Assembly: GCF_019209835.1 (NCBI RefSeq)
Contig: NZ_JAHUTS010000006.1
Coordinates: forward strand, 203,488-267,487
Source of the DNA: Enterovibrio paralichthyis
GTDB taxonomy: Bacteria; Pseudomonadota; Gammaproteobacteria; Enterobacterales; Vibrionaceae
DNA length: 64,000 nucleotides
Reading direction: 5' to 3'
Shown: positions 9,193 to 18,443 of the stretch, piece after piece
Layout: every line of letters begins with the position of its first letter
How positions within the stretch are numbered: position 1 is the first letter of the stretch
Made by a program: the position numbers and the translations under genes
Notes under the pieces: model-generated
Told to the model about the DNA's origin: nothing
Databases searched by the model: none
The model's input: the letters and a program-made list of their open reading frames with translations, nothing else

Positions 9193-9588
9193 ATGGCAAA
9201 GACCCTGACACAGGAACGCATCGACGAAATCCTGAAACTTGACCTTGACCAGCGTTACAAATATCTGGTGAAAGAAGTCGTCGAGAACCGTGAAATCTGG
9301 ATCCTGACTGACGAGCACGGCTGTGTAATGCTCAACACCGAAGACGAGGATTGTGTTCCTGTATGGCCGAATGAAGAGTTCGCGCAAGAGTGGGCAACCG
9401 GCGAGTGGGAACATTGCAAACCAGAAGCGATTGGCCTGAACAAATGGCACAGCCGCTGGACCAACGGTCTGCTGGACGATGAACTGTCGATCGTGGCGTT
9501 TCCTAACACCGATCTGGAAGGCGTGGTACTGTTCCCGGACGAGTTTGATTTCGACCTGACCAACCAGGCGAAAAAGCAAAAACGCTAA
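9193..9588 (+). CDS. DUF2750 family protein
   Basis: This 131-residue acidic cytoplasmic protein has the layout of DUF2750: RYKYLVKEVVENREIWILTDEHGCVML, then VPVWPNEEFAQEWA and LFPDEFDFDL. The family is widespread in gammaproteobacteria and its function is unknown. An in-frame GTG at 9181 is possible, but the ATG at 9193 (MAKTLTQ) fits relatives better. A strong terminator follows at 9635. It is a single-gene unit between the importer operon and the convergent rlmC. Confidence 0.8.
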   Translation: MAKTLTQERIDEILKLDLDQRYKYLVKEVVENREIWILTDEHGCVMLNTEDEDCVPVWPNEEFAQEWATGEWEHCKPEAIGLNKWHSRWTNGLLDDELSIVAFPNTDLEGVVLFPDEFDFDLTNQAKKQKR

Positions 9589-9634
9589 GCGTTGCGGCGC
9601 TGCACCCGCTTTGAAGTAGAGCGGAAAACGTAAT

Positions 9635-9659
9635 AACGGGCATTTCGCCCGTTTTTTTA
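9635..9659 (+). terminator. Rho-independent terminator after the DUF2750 gene
   Basis: The stem AACGGGC / GCCCGTT with loop ATTTC is followed by a run of seven T. It lies just before the end of the convergent rlmC gene. Confidence 0.9.
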
Positions 9660-10793
9660 TTGTTTCTCCAACAGCACCATCACTTCTGCATGCTGAGTGT
9701 GGGGGAACATATCAAACCACTGCAGGCGTTTAACCGCATATTCCGGCAAACCATCGATGTCTGCTTTCAGGGTGTCCGGATTGCAGCTGGAATAGATGAT
9801 ATGTTGGGGAGCCAACTCCGCCAATTGCGCCACCAGCGCTTTGCCCAATCCGCGGCGTGGTGGGTTGACCAGCACCAGTTCAGGGGCTGTTTGCTGCATT
9901 TGGGAGAACTTGGCTGAATCCAATGCATCGAAATCCAGGTTCTTGATACCCATTTCTGCCGCAGAGCGTTTGGCACTGGCAATGGCTTCCGGTTCAATCT
10001 CAATGCCGGTGACCGCGTCGGTCACTGATGCGCAATGCAGCGCAAAACCGCCCACGCCACAGAACAAATCCCACATGCGCTTCGGTGCGATCTCTTTTAC
10101 CCATTCGCGGGCCGTCGCATAGAGTTTTTCCGCCACATCAGGGTTAGTCTGGAAGAAACTTTTCGGACGCACCACCAGCGGCACATCGTTAAACCTTTCA
10201 ACCAGATGCTGCTCTTCCGTCAGGAAGATTTCTTCATCTCCTTCCAGCCTTGCCATGTGTACCGGTTGCAGGTTAACCGATACCACACGCACTTTCGGGA
10301 AGGCTTCTCTCAATCTTGCCAGATTAGCTTCAACACGCGGCATCGCATCGAGGCTTCGCATGACAAAGCGCAGCATAAACTCGCCCGAATGCGCGGCGCG
10401 GGTAAGAAGAATAAACTTCAGCTCGCCCTTTTTCTTTAACTTGTTATACGGCGGAATACCGGACGTACGGATCCAATCCTGAAGGTAATCAAGCAGTGCC
10501 TGCATGTCTTCGGTGTACAGAGGGCAATGGGTCAGGCTGACCAGTTCATTGCTGGCACCCTGTTTGACATCCGCACCGAGAACCGGCTGATGCGCCGCGC
10601 CAAGCACCACCATTTTGGCTTTGTTGCGACAGGCGGTTTCTTCGCTCAATACCGGTGATAACCACTGCTCAGGCAGACGGCTTTCAAACAGGGATTTCAG
10701 CGCATTATCTTTGTCTGTAACCTGCTGAGCGTAAGGAACGCCCATCAGTTCACAGGAACGACATTTGTGCTGATCGAAGAATTTGCAATGCAT
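9657..10793 (-). CDS. rlmC: 23S rRNA (uracil-747-C5)-methyltransferase RlmC
   Basis: This 378-residue enzyme methylates U747 of 23S rRNA using S-adenosylmethionine. The N-terminus has the iron-sulfur cysteine pattern C3-x7-C11-x2-C14 with a fourth cysteine at LTHCPLY. RNKAKMVV and FNDVPLVVRPKSFFQTN are RlmC/RumB hallmarks. The SAM site is MWDLFCGVGGFALHCA, and the catalytic cysteine is in IIYSSCNPDT. Length and sequence agree with E. coli RlmC throughout. The gene stands alone, convergent with the DUF2750 gene. Confidence 0.95.
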   Translation of the reverse strand: MHCKFFDQHKCRSCELMGVPYAQQVTDKDNALKSLFESRLPEQWLSPVLSEETACRNKAKMVVLGAAHQPVLGADVKQGASNELVSLTHCPLYTEDMQALLDYLQDWIRTSGIPPYNKLKKKGELKFILLTRAAHSGEFMLRFVMRSLDAMPRVEANLARLREAFPKVRVVSVNLQPVHMARLEGDEEIFLTEEQHLVERFNDVPLVVRPKSFFQTNPDVAEKLYATAREWVKEIAPKRMWDLFCGVGGFALHCASVTDAVTGIEIEPEAIASAKRSAAEMGIKNLDFDALDSAKFSQMQQTAPELVLVNPPRRGLGKALVAQLAELAPQHIIYSSCNPDTLKADIDGLPEYAVKRLQWFDMFPHTQHAEVMVLLEKQ

Positions 10794-11285
10794 AGAGCTC
10801 TACCGCCGAAAGAAAGGACAACCCGAAATCCGCGGTGAAAATCACCCGATTAAGGCAGCCCGGTACCATAGAATAACTTTGTGACGCGTATCATAACTTG
10901 CTCCCCCAGATCAGGCGAGGAAAACGCGCCATTTTCAGCGCTGTTATGGCGGTTTTAGCTGTCGAGATATAGGCAGTGGTTGACTCGGGATATCGCAACG
11001 CGACTTCGTTTCATTAATCGCCATTTACCGCAATCACTTCGCACCACATCAGTGCATCTTGCTGGCAAAGTCGCACTACAAAGAAGCAAACAGAAAACTC
11101 GCCGCTGGAAAAACAACAATTCAACTACCATTTCAGTGCAATTACATCACGTTATTTAACAGTACGTTAAAAGCGCGCCGCACCCACATTGCGCCATGCT
11201 GCACCGCTTCTGCGCAGACAGGCACGAATTATGCTTAACACACCACCAGAAATTGCAATCTCATGGACGTAGAGGAATAACAACA
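10794..11285. other. Intergenic region between rlmC and the ammonium transporter
   Basis: This 492-base gap separates two divergent genes and should hold both promoters. I looked for a sigma-54 site (TGGCAC-N5-TTGC), expected if the transporter is under NtrC control, and found no good match on either strand. No small ORF with a ribosome-binding site was convincing, and no glnK precedes the transporter. Confidence 0.5.
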
Positions 11286-12494
11286 GTGGACAATATCAGT
11301 AGCGCGATTCAAACGCTGTCCGAAAGCGCAAACACACTTTTTATCTTGATTGGCGCCATCATGGTGCTGGCCATGCACGCCGGTTTTGCCTTTTTGGAGG
11401 TTGGCACAGTTCGCCATCGTAATCAGGTCAATGCACTGGCAAAAATCATGTCTGACTTTGGCTTCTCAGCCATTGCCTATTTCTTTATCGGCTATTGGGT
11501 GGCCTACGATGTGACCTTTTTCGGCAGCGCAGATGAGTTGGCGCAAGGCAACGGCTATGAACTGGTCAAATTCTTCTTCCTGATGACCTTTGCAGCCGCG
11601 ATTCCTGCCATCATTTCCGGCGGTGTGGCCGAGCGTGCCAAGTTCACCCCCATGCTGATTGCTGCCGCTACCATTGTCGCTTTTGTTTACCCCTTCTTTG
11701 AGGGGCTTATCTGGAACAGCAACTACGGATTCCAGGATTGGCTAAACGAAACCTTTGGCGCCCCTTTCCATGACTTCGCAGGCTCCGTTGTGGTTCACGC
11801 TGTGGGCGGATGGATTGCCCTCGCCGCCATTATGATCCTCGGTGTACGTAAAGGCCGTTACCGCGGCGGGAAACTGATTGCCTTCGCACCCTCCAATATC
11901 CCCTTCCTTGCGCTGGGTGCGTGGATCCTGACCGTCGGTTGGTTTGGTTTTAACGTCATGTCTGCGCAAACCATGGATGGCATCAGCGGCCTGGTAGCAG
12001 TAAATACCTTGATGGCAATGGTCGGCGGCATTGTCACTTCACTTATCGCCGGTAAGAATGACCCCGGCTTCCTGCATAATGGTCCACTGGCAGGCTTGGT
12101 GGCTGTGTGCGCAGGCTCAGACTTGATGCACCCGATTGGTGCGTTGATCACCGGTGGTGTGGCGGGCGTATTGTTCGTCTGGCTGTTTACCCAGATTCAA
12201 AACCGCTTCCACATTGATGATGTACTGGGTGTCTGGCCGCTGCACGGTATTTGTGGTGTCTGGGGTGGCATTGCTGCAGGTATCTTCGGCTCTGAAGCGC
12301 TGGGTGGCTTGGGCGGCGTCAGCTTCATCTCCCAGATCATCGGAACGGTTGCCGGTGTGGTCGTTGCCTTTGTCGGGGGCTGGGTTGTTTACACTGTGGT
12401 GGACAAAGTGTCCGGCATCCGTCTTAGCGAAGAAGACGAATACAATGGCGCTGATCTGGCTATCCACAAAATCGGCGCAACATCAGAAGACTGA
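11286..12494 (+). CDS. Ammonium transporter, Amt family
   Basis: This 402-residue inner-membrane channel conducts ammonium/ammonia. I place the start at the GTG at 11286 because AGAGGA lies nine bases upstream and the protein then begins directly before the first helix (LFILIGAIMVLAMHAGFAFLEVG). The twin pore histidines are visible in FHDFAGSVVVHAVGG and DVLGVWPLHGICGVWGG. About eleven hydrophobic helices can be counted. The sequence is of the Vibrio Amt type, without a cleavable signal peptide. Unusually for Amt, no glnK (PII) gene is adjacent. A terminator follows. Confidence 0.92.
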   Translation: MDNISSAIQTLSESANTLFILIGAIMVLAMHAGFAFLEVGTVRHRNQVNALAKIMSDFGFSAIAYFFIGYWVAYDVTFFGSADELAQGNGYELVKFFFLMTFAAAIPAIISGGVAERAKFTPMLIAAATIVAFVYPFFEGLIWNSNYGFQDWLNETFGAPFHDFAGSVVVHAVGGWIALAAIMILGVRKGRYRGGKLIAFAPSNIPFLALGAWILTVGWFGFNVMSAQTMDGISGLVAVNTLMAMVGGIVTSLIAGKNDPGFLHNGPLAGLVAVCAGSDLMHPIGALITGGVAGVLFVWLFTQIQNRFHIDDVLGVWPLHGICGVWGGIAAGIFGSEALGGLGGVSFISQIIGTVAGVVVAFVGGWVVYTVVDKVSGIRLSEEDEYNGADLAIHKIGATSED

Positions 12495-12519
12495 TCGCGC
12501 TGAAACACTTTGCTTTGAT

Positions 12520-12545
12520 AAGAGCCTTTCGGGGCTCTTTTCTTT
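12520..12545 (+). terminator. Rho-independent terminator after the amt gene
   Basis: The stem AAGAGCC / GGCTCTT with loop TTTCGG runs into a T-rich tract (TTTTCTTTTT). Confidence 0.85.
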
Positions 12546-12790
12546 TTGGGATATCTTGGGAGGCGATTCATAGCACAGTGTAAGTTGACTGACCTATCAG
12601 CGAACCCGGGCGTTTTCTCCGACATATTTTGAAACATCCATCTGCAGTGAATGAGCTTTAACCCTTTCCCTTTCAATAAATTAGGTTTTTAAATAGAGAA
12701 CACCTTTTCAGGCAGTATGCGTTGGGTAGTGTGCGGTCCATCCATAGAAAAGCATCAGAAAAATGTTAAAACCACATTGAAAGGATGAAC

Positions 12791-13864
12791 ATGTTTAAAC
12801 AACTCGGATGCGCCACCATGATGCTACTCGCCGGCAGCGCCGCTGCCCAAACCCTTCCTGCTACCAGCCATGCCGTGGTGTATGAAGGTCGCACGGTGAA
12901 AGACTACGGAGAGGGCACGGTTGCCTACAACTGGCCCGGCACCACCATCAAAACCCGCTTTATCGGCTCGAAACTCTCGATGAATCTCATCGCCAACGGC
13001 GACCACTTTGATGTGGTCGTGAATGGCAAACTCTCCCATAAAATCGTCACCAACGTGGGTAGCCAGCCGCAAACAGTGACTGTGTTCGACAGCAACAGCG
13101 AACAGGACGTCACCATTGAAGTGGTTAAACGGACAGAAAACTACGAGTCCATGACCAAGGTTGTTTCCTTTGAACACGACGGCACCTTGCAGGGGATCTG
13201 GCAATCCGAACCGCATATCCTGTTTATCGGAGACTCTATCAGCGCAGGCTTTGGCAGTGAATCTGAAAAACGCGAGTGTAGCTGGGAAGAGGTCTATGCT
13301 TCGTCGAACGCCCGTCTCGCCTTCCCGCACCGTACCGGCGATGCCCTGGGTGCCAGCATCACCCAAATTTCGTTTTCAGGTTTAGGCCTTATCCGCAACT
13401 GGAACGGCAACCAGCCCCATCACAACCTGACCTACTATGCCGATAAAGCCGGTGCCATTTACGGTTTAAATGCCGATTTTGAAGATACCTATCCGGATCT
13501 GATTGTGGTGGAAGTGGGTACCAACGATTTCAGTACCGATCCCCAACCCCATGAACCCTGGGCGAATATCGACGAAGTGAAATCCGCCTGGACACAGCGC
13601 ATGGTTGAATTTGTCACCGATCTGCGTTCACGCTACAACGCGGTGAATATCGTTTTGATGCCGCGTCCGGCGTATCCCTATGACTACATCATTCCCGCAA
13701 CAGATGAAGCCATCACCCTGCTCAATGAAAACGGGCAGCAAGGAATATACCGTCACACCTTTTCTTCACCCCTTGAAGGTTGTATCTGGCACCCCACGGC
13801 CAGTGAACACGCCGATATCGCCAGCAAGCTGGCCGGTTTTATAACTAGCAACAAACTGCTTTAA
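12791..13864 (+). CDS. Secreted SGNH/GDSL esterase, CE2-like
   Basis: This 357-residue protein has a signal peptide (MFKQLG...GSAAAQ) and resembles carbohydrate esterase family 2, which pairs an N-terminal jelly-roll domain (residues about 20-125) with an SGNH hydrolase domain. The nucleophile motif is ILFIGDSISAGFG, the oxyanion residues are in VEVGTNDFS, and the catalytic histidine is in CIWHPTASEH. Two cysteines (REC, EGC) could form a disulfide. Start 12791 is favoured over 12785 because AGGA ends five bases upstream. CE2 enzymes deacetylate polysaccharides such as xylan or glucomannan; the substrate here is unknown. A strong terminator follows. Confidence 0.85.
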   Translation: MFKQLGCATMMLLAGSAAAQTLPATSHAVVYEGRTVKDYGEGTVAYNWPGTTIKTRFIGSKLSMNLIANGDHFDVVVNGKLSHKIVTNVGSQPQTVTVFDSNSEQDVTIEVVKRTENYESMTKVVSFEHDGTLQGIWQSEPHILFIGDSISAGFGSESEKRECSWEEVYASSNARLAFPHRTGDALGASITQISFSGLGLIRNWNGNQPHHNLTYYADKAGAIYGLNADFEDTYPDLIVVEVGTNDFSTDPQPHEPWANIDEVKSAWTQRMVEFVTDLRSRYNAVNIVLMPRPAYPYDYIIPATDEAITLLNENGQQGIYRHTFSSPLEGCIWHPTASEHADIASKLAGFITSNKLL

Positions 13865-13871
13865 CCCCTTA

Positions 13872-13911
13872 GCCCACCGACGCAATGCCTCTGTGTCGGT
13901 GGGCATTTTTT
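13872..13911 (+). terminator. Rho-independent terminator after the CE2-like esterase gene
   Basis: A 10-bp perfect stem (GCCCACCGAC / GTCGGTGGGC) is followed by A then six T. A TAGAAT sequence at 13915 just downstream could be the -10 box of the next gene. Confidence 0.9.
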
Positions 13912-13949
13912 CGCTAGAATCCCCACAACACGTCATCAATAATCCCGCC

Positions 13950-14489
13950 ATGAAGCTCATCGAAACCCTGATTGAAAAAGACCCCGTCCGTCAGCAAGCA
14001 TTGAAATGCCTGCAAGCCCTCAACTTACCTCAGGGGTATCTCGCCGCCGGGTTTGTGCGTAATTTGGTATGGGATCACCTGCACCAGAAAACCACCCCGA
14101 CGCCGCTCAATGATGTGGATGTGATCTATTTTGATCCGGATGAAGCCGACGCGAATAACTGCTTTGCGTATGAAAGAGTGCTGACGGAAAGCATGCCCTC
14201 ACTGAACTGGCAAGTGAGGAATCAGGCTAAGATGCATCTTCGTAACGGCGATGCACCTTACACAGATGTAGTTGATGCCATGAGTTACTGGCCGGAAAAG
14301 GAAACCGCAGTCGCTGTCCGTTTGGTGCCAGATAACGCGCTGGAATGTGTCTCTGCTTTTGGGTTTGGCTCCCTTTTGGCGCTCAACATCACCCCTAACC
14401 CCAAACGCGATATCGCCCTTTTCCATCACCGTATCGAATCCAAGCAGTGGCTCACACTCTGGCCTAAACTGCAGCTTCAGGATATGTAA
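13950..14489 (+). CDS. Nucleotidyltransferase-fold protein (DUF925/NTP_transf_6)
   Basis: This 179-residue cytoplasmic protein matches the DUF925 group of nucleotidyltransferase-like proteins. AAGFVRNLVWDHLH near residue 30 and LNDVDVIYFDPDE at about residue 53 (the D-x-D metal motif) are the family's diagnostic blocks, with a conserved tail NPKRDIALFHHRIESKQWLTLWPKL. The ATG at 13950 gives the family's usual length; the earlier in-frame GTG lies inside the preceding terminator. The physiological substrate of the family is not known. Confidence 0.8.
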   Translation: MKLIETLIEKDPVRQQALKCLQALNLPQGYLAAGFVRNLVWDHLHQKTTPTPLNDVDVIYFDPDEADANNCFAYERVLTESMPSLNWQVRNQAKMHLRNGDAPYTDVVDAMSYWPEKETAVAVRLVPDNALECVSAFGFGSLLALNITPNPKRDIALFHHRIESKQWLTLWPKLQLQDM

Positions 14490-14637
14490 CCGAAACGAGT
14501 CATCCACGTTGTGAATCCTTAGGTGCTAGACGCTGCCTCCGCCCCTGTGCCGCGTTTACTTTTTGACCTACAGGTCACATTCCTGATCATCTTTGCGACA
14601 TAAGCTAAAGCGGATTCTCAAATATATTCAGGATGCT

Positions 14638-15924
14638 ATGGAAGTTTTACTGCTCGTCGGCCTTATCGTTATCAATGGCCTTTTCGCGATGTCTGAAATT
14701 GCACTGGTGGCTGCCAAAACCAGCCGGTTAAAAAAACTGGCTGAAACCCATAAAGGTGCACTCATCGCGCTTTCTCTTAAAGAGAACCCAACCACCTTCC
14801 TTTCTACCATTCAAATCGGCATCACGGTTATTGGCCTTTTAAGCGGTATCGTGGGTGAATCAACCCTGTCCAAACCCTTTGCCGAATTCCTTGTTTCCAT
14901 CGGTATGCACGTCAAAGTCGCCGATTACTTCTCCACCGCGTGTGTGGTTGTGGGCATTACCTATTTTGCGATCGTGGTCGGTGAATTGGTGCCCAAACGC
15001 ATCGCCCAGTCCCACGCAGAATCCATTGCCGTGCAAGTCGCACGCCCAATCCAAATCGTCTCCCTGTTGACCAAGCCCTTTGTCTTCGCGCTCAGCTTCT
15101 CAACCCAAACCTTGTTGAAGCTGCTCAGAGTGGAAGATCAGAACGAAGATGCGATCACCGAAGACGATATTCAGGCCATGCTGAGTGAAGGTTCTCAATC
15201 TGGCGTGATTGAACCCCGCGAGCAGACCATGATTGGCAATATTTTCCATCTCAATGACCGCTTGGTTAGCTCGCTGATGACCCCGCGCCGCGATATCCAT
15301 TCACTCGACATCACCCAGCCAATTGAGCAGGTCATCAACCGCATCCGCAGCACCAAGCACAGTGTGTTCCCGGTTTGTCGCGGCAATCTGGAACACGTTA
15401 TCGGCACCGTTTCATCCAAGCTGCTGCTCAACCACGCCAACGATCTGTCCATCACCACCGTGGTTAAACTGCTCAAGCAGCCGGTTTATGTACCCGAGTC
15501 GATGAAAGGGCTGACCTTGATTGACTACATGCAGCGCAGCGGCGCTGAAATGGCTTTTATTGTCGATGAATATGGCGATATCCAGGGGTTGGTGACCCAT
15601 TACGATTTACTCGAAGCGATTGCGGGAGAGCTGTCACTGTCACCACAGGATTTATGGGCCAAAGCCCTGCCGGAAGGTGGTTGGGAAATGGATGCCCTGA
15701 TCCCGATGAATGAGTTCAAAAGCCGCCTTGGTATTTCCGCACTGGAAGGGGAAGAACAGGAAGGCTTCCAGACCCTGAACGGCATGCTATGTTGGCTGGC
15801 TGAACGGGTTCCCGGAGAGGGAGAAGTGCTTAACCACCAAGGCTGGCAATTTGAAATCCAGCGGGTTCAACACCACCGCATCGACAAAGTGAAAGTCACG
15901 CCGGAAGAGCCCGTCGACGTGTGA
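14638..15924 (+). CDS. CNNM/CorC-type membrane protein with CBS domains, PaeA (YtfL)-like
   Basis: This 428-residue protein has an N-terminal CNNM (DUF21) membrane domain starting MEVLLLVGLIVINGLFAMSEIALVAAK, with about four hydrophobic segments to residue 150. A CBS pair follows (residues about 190-320: VSSLMTPRRDIHSLD, EMAFIVDEYGDIQGLVTHYDLLEAIAGE), then a CorC_HlyC domain (GWEMDALIPMNEFKSRLG). E. coli YtfL/PaeA, implicated in polyamine export, has the same architecture; other relatives are linked to Mg2+/Co2+ transport. The ATG at 14638 is preceded by CAGGA. A PotDABC-type importer lies downstream, but a separate promoter region intervenes. Confidence 0.85.
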   Translation: MEVLLLVGLIVINGLFAMSEIALVAAKTSRLKKLAETHKGALIALSLKENPTTFLSTIQIGITVIGLLSGIVGESTLSKPFAEFLVSIGMHVKVADYFSTACVVVGITYFAIVVGELVPKRIAQSHAESIAVQVARPIQIVSLLTKPFVFALSFSTQTLLKLLRVEDQNEDAITEDDIQAMLSEGSQSGVIEPREQTMIGNIFHLNDRLVSSLMTPRRDIHSLDITQPIEQVINRIRSTKHSVFPVCRGNLEHVIGTVSSKLLLNHANDLSITTVVKLLKQPVYVPESMKGLTLIDYMQRSGAEMAFIVDEYGDIQGLVTHYDLLEAIAGELSLSPQDLWAKALPEGGWEMDALIPMNEFKSRLGISALEGEEQEGFQTLNGMLCWLAERVPGEGEVLNHQGWQFEIQRVQHHRIDKVKVTPEEPVDV

Positions 15925-16046
15925 TTTCTCAGGGATGGGAAAGAAGATATCCATCACGTTGCTTAAGAATCAGAAGGATAAGTACGTCATTTTCCGAACT
16001 TTGTGTCACGTCAAGTTTATTTCTGTGTAATAAATTTATAACAAAT

Positions 16047-16074
16047 CATTCGTACCGTTCCTTCGGTACGAATG
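16047..16074. promoter_or_regulatory. Perfect inverted repeat upstream of the PotD-type operon
   Basis: Two 11-bp arms, CATTCGTACCG and CGGTACGAATG, flank a TTCCTT loop 96 bases before the binding-protein start. There is no T run after it on the plus strand, so an operator or 5'-leader hairpin is more likely than a terminator. Confidence 0.6.
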
Positions 16075-16169
16075 TCCATCGCACCTCGTTGGGTGACACC
16101 GGTGGATACCCAAAACGTTCACTTAAGTGACTTCACAGAAAAATGGAAACAGGACAAAAGGGAAATAAG

Positions 16170-17231
16170 ATGAACAGCGTGAAACTCTCCGTCATAGCTG
16201 CCAGCACCCTTCTGCTGGCTCAAACTGCCAATGCAGAAACACTCCGCCTGCTGACATGGGGTGGCTATGCGCCACAAGAAGTGATTGATCAGTTCGAGGA
16301 TGAAACCGGTATCGAGGTGAAGGTCACCAAGTCCAACAACGAGGACATGATCTCCAAACTGCGCGCAACCCGTGGTGCAGGTTTTGACCTGGTTCAGCCA
16401 AGTCAGGACAGGATTTCCGGCGCCCAGCGTGATTTTGATATCTACCAGCCGATCGACCTGAGCAAAATCGACACCAGCCTGCTGATCCCTTCTATGCTGG
16501 AAGCCACCAAAAAGAACACCGCACTCAACGGCGATGTCTACGGTGTGCCGCACATCTGGGGAACCAGTGGACTGGTGGTAGACACCAAAACCGCCGCTGG
16601 CATCAAAGACTACACCGATCTCTGTGACGCAGCGTACAAAGGCAAAGTGTCTTACCGCCTCAAGCGTCCAACCTTGATTGGTTTTGCTTTTGCCATGGGT
16701 GAAGACCCCTTTGCAGCCTACAACGACCCCGCCAAGTACCAGGAAATTCTCGACAAGGTGCAGGCAAAACTTATCGAGTGTAAGCCAAACGTGAAAGCCT
16801 ACTGGTCAGGCGGCGATGAGCTTCTGAACTTGGTTCGCTCCGGCGAAGTGGTTGGCGCAATGGCATGGGATGCGGGTGGCTGGAAAGTGAACCGAGACAA
16901 CCCGGATATCAACTTTGTGGCACCGACTTCCGGCGCACTGGGCTGGATTGATACCTTCGCCATTCCAAAGAAATCCAAGGCGGTAGACGCTGCTTACCAA
17001 TGGATAAACTTTGTAAACCAGCCTGAAATTGCTGCCAAGATCACCGAATCGGCCGGTAACTTTACCGCGTCAAAAGGTGCGGACAACTTTGTGAACGACA
17101 CAGCGAAAACCCAGTTCCAAACCAGTTTCCCGCAAGCGGCTATCGACAACATCAAGTGGTACCCAACGGTGCCTGCCGGTCTTGAAGAAATGGAAGGACT
17201 GGTACTGGATCGCGTCAAAGCCGCGAACTGA
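16170..17231 (+). CDS. PotD/PotF-family periplasmic binding protein
   Basis: This 353-residue protein has a signal peptide ending TANA-ET and continues LRLLTWGGYAPQEVIDQFEDETGIEVKV, the classic opening of spermidine/putrescine-type binding proteins. Later blocks such as YWSGGDELLNLVRSGEVVGAMAWDAGGW fit the same family. The ATG at 16170 follows AAAGGGAA at proper distance, so the nine preceding in-frame codons are not used. It is the first gene of a four-gene importer. Polyamines are the default guess, but PotD relatives also bind other amines and opines. Confidence 0.85.
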   Translation: MNSVKLSVIAASTLLLAQTANAETLRLLTWGGYAPQEVIDQFEDETGIEVKVTKSNNEDMISKLRATRGAGFDLVQPSQDRISGAQRDFDIYQPIDLSKIDTSLLIPSMLEATKKNTALNGDVYGVPHIWGTSGLVVDTKTAAGIKDYTDLCDAAYKGKVSYRLKRPTLIGFAFAMGEDPFAAYNDPAKYQEILDKVQAKLIECKPNVKAYWSGGDELLNLVRSGEVVGAMAWDAGGWKVNRDNPDINFVAPTSGALGWIDTFAIPKKSKAVDAAYQWINFVNQPEIAAKITESAGNFTASKGADNFVNDTAKTQFQTSFPQAAIDNIKWYPTVPAGLEEMEGLVLDRVKAAN

Positions 17232-17248
17232 TCACCACCAGCAACACT

Positions 17249-17286
17249 CAACGGCCTGTGTTGAATCAGGCCGTTGTCTCTTTTTA
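17249..17286 (+). terminator. Intra-operon hairpin between the binding-protein and ATPase genes
   Basis: The 10-bp stem CAACGGCCTG / CAGGCCGTTG is followed by TCTCTTTTT. Its place right after the binding-protein gene suggests partial termination, which keeps the binding protein in excess over the membrane components. Confidence 0.8.
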
Positions 17287-17327
17287 GACAGGCACTTTTT
17301 CCTTCAAAAACACTGGGCGTAGTATTC

Positions 17328-18431
17328 ATGGCAGAAAACCCCATCCCGGATCTGGAATGCCGGGCGCTGAGTAAATCATTTTCCACTTTCACCGCCGTTG
17401 ACAAGGTGGACGTGACTGTCCCCAAAGGCAGCTTTTTCTCCATCCTTGGCCCTTCAGGCTGTGGCAAAACCACCCTGCTGCGCATGTTAGCCGGGTTCGA
17501 GCAGCCCACTTCCGGTGACATTTTTATCAAAGGCTCACGGGTCAACGACATTGCCCCCAACCGCCGCCCGGTCAACATGGTATTCCAGCACCTTGCACTG
17601 TTCCCGACCATGACAGTGGCTGAAAACATCGGCTATGGCCTTCGCCGCCGCAAAACGCCCAAGCATGAAATTGACTCGAAGGTGGATGAAGTGCTGGCGC
17701 GGGTCGGTCTTTCCGGCAGTGGCCCAAAACAAATTTCCCAACTTTCCGGCGGTCAGAAACAACGCATCGCCATCGCCCGCTGTCTGGTATTAAACCCGGA
17801 CGTTCTCCTTCTGGATGAACCGTTGGGCGCGCTGGATTTGAAACTGCGCGAGCAGATGAAAGTGGAGCTGAAACACCTGCAGCAGGAATTCGGCACCACC
17901 TTCGTTTACATCACCCACGACCAGTCGGAAGCGCTGGTGATGTCTGATCAAGTTGCTGTGATGAACCGTGGCCGCTTTGAACAGCTCGGCACACCGCAAG
18001 ATTTGTATTACTCCCCTGCCACCGCCTTTGTCGCCCAGTTCGTGGGCGAAAACAATCACCGCAGTGGCAAGGTGTCTGAAGTGAACGGCCAAACCGTGGT
18101 GATCACCGGAAAATCGGGCGAGCGCATGATGGCAAGTGCCAGTCACCCAATGACGGTAGGCGAAAGCGTGGATGTGTTTGTCCGCCCGGAAGCGATTGCG
18201 ATTGCCTTCCCTGACCAAAAACCGCAGCAGGCCGAAAACGGCGTGGATGTGGCGGTGAAAGAGATCCTGTTCGACGGTTCGCGCAGCCAGTTGGTGGTGG
18301 AAAACCCACAGCAACAGACCACCTTCTCAGTACAGTTGCCGCAAACCGAAAACTTTCGCCGTATCCGTCCCGGCGACCAGTTATTTATTCACTGGCAGGC
18401 AGCGGTATCCCACTGTTTGCCCAAGGCATAA
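17328..18431 (+). CDS. PotA-type ABC transporter ATP-binding protein
   Basis: This 367-residue ATPase has Walker A GPSGCGKTT, signature LSGGQKQRIAIAR, Walker B VLLLDEP followed by LGALD, and switch ITHDQ. A C-terminal TOBE-type regulatory domain follows from about residue 240 (FVGENNHRSGKV, VFVRPEAIAI). The ATG at 17328 (MAENPIPDL) gives the normal PotA length; the upstream in-frame residues lie in the terminator loop region and are not credible. It works with the two permeases directly downstream. Confidence 0.9.
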   Translation: MAENPIPDLECRALSKSFSTFTAVDKVDVTVPKGSFFSILGPSGCGKTTLLRMLAGFEQPTSGDIFIKGSRVNDIAPNRRPVNMVFQHLALFPTMTVAENIGYGLRRRKTPKHEIDSKVDEVLARVGLSGSGPKQISQLSGGQKQRIAIARCLVLNPDVLLLDEPLGALDLKLREQMKVELKHLQQEFGTTFVYITHDQSEALVMSDQVAVMNRGRFEQLGTPQDLYYSPATAFVAQFVGENNHRSGKVSEVNGQTVVITGKSGERMMASASHPMTVGESVDVFVRPEAIAIAFPDQKPQQAENGVDVAVKEILFDGSRSQLVVENPQQQTTFSVQLPQTENFRRIRPGDQLFIHWQAAVSHCLPKA

Positions 18432-18443
18432 CGGGAGGCTGTG

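Noticed and set aside
11040..11200. A possible sigma-54 promoter before the ammonium transporter
   Set aside because: Segments such as CTGGCAAAGTCGCAC lack the GG-N10-GC spacing, so no -24/-12 element could be supported.
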